Source: Pavlovales sp. CCMP2436
Lineage: Eukaryota; Haptophyta; Pavlovophyceae; Pavlovales
Direction of reading: 5' to 3'
Assembly: GCA_026770615.1 (NCBI GenBank)
Contig: MU631556.1
Location: 190,942 to 206,584, forward strand
DNA length: 15,643 nucleotides
The stretch's first letter is position 1; each line of letters starts with the position of its first letter. The translations under genes and the position numbers were made by a program. A model generated the notes under the pieces. That model was given only the letters and a program-made list of their open reading frames with translations, was not told where the DNA came from and searched no databases. Shown here piece after piece: positions 14,417 to 15,643 of this stretch.

Positions 14417-14737
14417 CTACTTGCCGGGTGCAGTGCCTCCTAGGAGTAAGAGAGTATGATACATAAATGAAACATAAGGACGCTTATTTTTCATAAGTTC
14501 TGTTCGGTAAAATTGGAGACTTGGAGCTAGAGTCAAGTTGACGATCATCGTGTCGGACGGCGCAGCGCCTGCTGCAGCAGGCGGAGGCACACGCCCGAAC
14601 CACCGGAGAGCGAACCCTGCTTTGTCTTCGAAGCTAACATTCTCCGCGAGCGCGTCGCGTCGGCCACGAGCGCTAGGCCGCAAGCGCGTAGGCCGCGAGC
14701 GCGCAGGCCGCCGCAAGGGTGTACACGAGATTAACAA
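14417..14737 (-). pseudogene. Unidentified 106-codon open frame downstream of the zinc-finger gene
   Basis: The frame begins within a few bases of the zinc-finger stop and ends at 14417. The first ~25 residues are antisense to a minisatellite and are low-complexity Arg-rich. The rest is more protein-like: AENVSFEDKAGFALRWFGRV, then TLAPSLQFYRTELMKNKRPY, then a hydrophobic end. It may be a scrap of another gene or a 3' exon of the finger gene. No family is recognised. Confidence 0.22.
14662..14710. repeat. 15-bp minisatellite GGCCGCRAGCGCGTA
   Basis: Three units (14662-14675, 14676-14690, 14691-14705) and a partial fourth, with one or two differences each. Confidence 0.75.
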
Positions 14738-15642
14738 ACTCTAAAAAATAATTCATTATTCATTCGCCGGCCACTGGCCGACGATCCGTCAGATATGACT
14801 AAGTGCTGGCCGGTGGAGTGGCCGAGGTTCTGAAGAGGTCGTAAAACACACAGATGCGCAGCCCGGTATTCGCAGTCAGGCTCATCGCAAGCGTACATCC
14901 ACTCGCCGCTGTGCGTGCGCTTGTGCACCTCGAGGTTGCCAGCCTGAACAGCTCGCCGGTACTCGCACCCGGACACGTCGCGTGCACATGGCTACTTGCC
15001 GCTGTGTGTGTACGTGTGTGCCTCAAGGTTGCCCGCCTCAGAAGCTCTGAACTCACAGCCAGGCACATCACATGCGTATGTCTGGTCGCCGCTGTGCGTG
15101 CGCTTGTGCGCCGTGAGGTGGCTCGCCTGAGCAGTCCTGTACTAGCACCCGTCCTTGTCGCATGCGAACGGCCGCTCGCCGCTGTGCGTGCGCTTGTGGC
15201 TCTGGAGGATGCTCGCGGTAGTGGCGCTGTACTCGCAGTTGATCTCGTCGCACGCGTACTGCCGCTCGCCGCTGTGCATGAGCTTGTGCCGCTCGAGGTT
15301 GCCCGCCCCAGCAGCCCAGTACTTACAGCCAGGCACGTCGCATCTGAAAGGTCGCTTGCCGCTGTGCTTGCCGCTGTGCGTGCGCTTGTGCGTCGCGAGG
15401 AAGAACGCTTGGGAGGCCCTGTACTTACAGCCGGCCTCGTCGCACGCGTACGGTCGCTCGCTACTGTCTGTGCGCTTGTGCCGCGTGAGCTGGTCCGCCT
15501 TAGCAGCCCTATACTCGCAGCCGGCCTCGTCGCACGCGTACGGCCGCTCGCCGCTGTGCGTGCGCTTGTGCACCTTGAGAGTGTGCGCATCAGCAGCCCG
15601 GTACTCGCATCCTGGATCGTCGCACGCGTACGGCCGCCCGCC
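14731..15642 (-). pseudogene. C2H2 zinc-finger array protein, nine fingers visible, two in-frame TAG codons; 5' end outside window
   Basis: The minus frame enters at 15642 and encodes tandem fingers of 84 bp with spacing C-x4-C-x12-H-x3-H, consensus PYACDEAGCEYRA, then ...HKRTH, joined by SGER linkers. Such arrays bind DNA or RNA, usually as nuclear regulators. Fingers 1-5 are nearly regular, though finger 2 ends KRTD instead of KRTH and the linker after finger 3 is doubled (HSGKHSGKR). Finger 6 has TAG (15144-15142) where the Glu of GCEYR is expected. A second TAG (14994-14992) replaces the Arg of the linker after finger 7. Finger 8 has lost its first Cys (Arg) and gained one residue. Finger 9 has both Cys but no regular His pair, and the frame ends in TAA at 14733-14731. 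Either the gene stops after five and a half fingers at 15142, or the 3' half is dead. Confidence 0.8.
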
Positions 15643-15643
15643 G

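Noticed and set aside
14799..15590. 263-codon Ser/Thr/Arg-rich frame on the minus strand
   Set aside because: It is the out-of-frame shadow of the zinc-finger array and repeats with the same 84-bp period.

Overview
The window reads as nuclear DNA of a eukaryote, most likely a protist or alga. The intact-looking coding piece at the left edge is the end of a splicing-factor U2AF-homology domain. A C2H2 zinc-finger array lies at the right edge. There are no operons or ribosome-binding sites. GC-rich coding-like blocks alternate with very AT-rich or simple-repeat DNA. The species cannot be named from sequence alone.

Layout. 1-117: C-terminus of a UHM/RRM splicing factor with its 3' flank and a polyadenylation signal. 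505-943: AT-rich satellite with a GC-rich core. 1101-3660: accessory DNA with a 77-bp retroposed tail, a G-tract array, a hairpin-bearing repeat, an inverted-repeat element and a ~110-bp tandem repeat. 3840-4857: a 204-bp tandem repeat with an open but frameshifted reading frame. 5212-5884: a 5'-truncated LINE-like insertion with target-site duplications. 6240-6665: AAACTGG-rich tandem repeat. 6855-6926: tRNA-like SINE head or tRNA relic. 7667-8784: a broken P-loop NTPase gene resembling RHS/Crinkler-type proteins. 9016-9126: a run of hairpins ending in T7. 10052-11864: two divergent coding-like genes (A and B), both interrupted, lying between ~80-bp inverted repeats. 11824-13090: coding-like scraps and simple repeats. 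13099-13859: nested retroposed tails and a second hairpin repeat. 14417-15642: an unassigned reading frame and a zinc-finger gene with two in-frame TAG codons.

How the parts relate. Most of the window is a graveyard of retroposition. Two short repeat families (family 1, at least seven copies; family 2, three copies) behave as the 3' tails of non-LTR elements: the 3' end is mostly fixed, the 5' end is variably truncated, and several copies have direct target duplications of 5-17 bp. The longest family-2 copy carries a reading frame resembling the C-terminus of a LINE polyprotein. The best candidates for something undescribed are the A/B inverted-repeat unit, the family-3 hairpin whose two copies differ only by changes that keep base pairing in plus-strand RNA, and the hairpin cluster at 9.0-9.1 kb.
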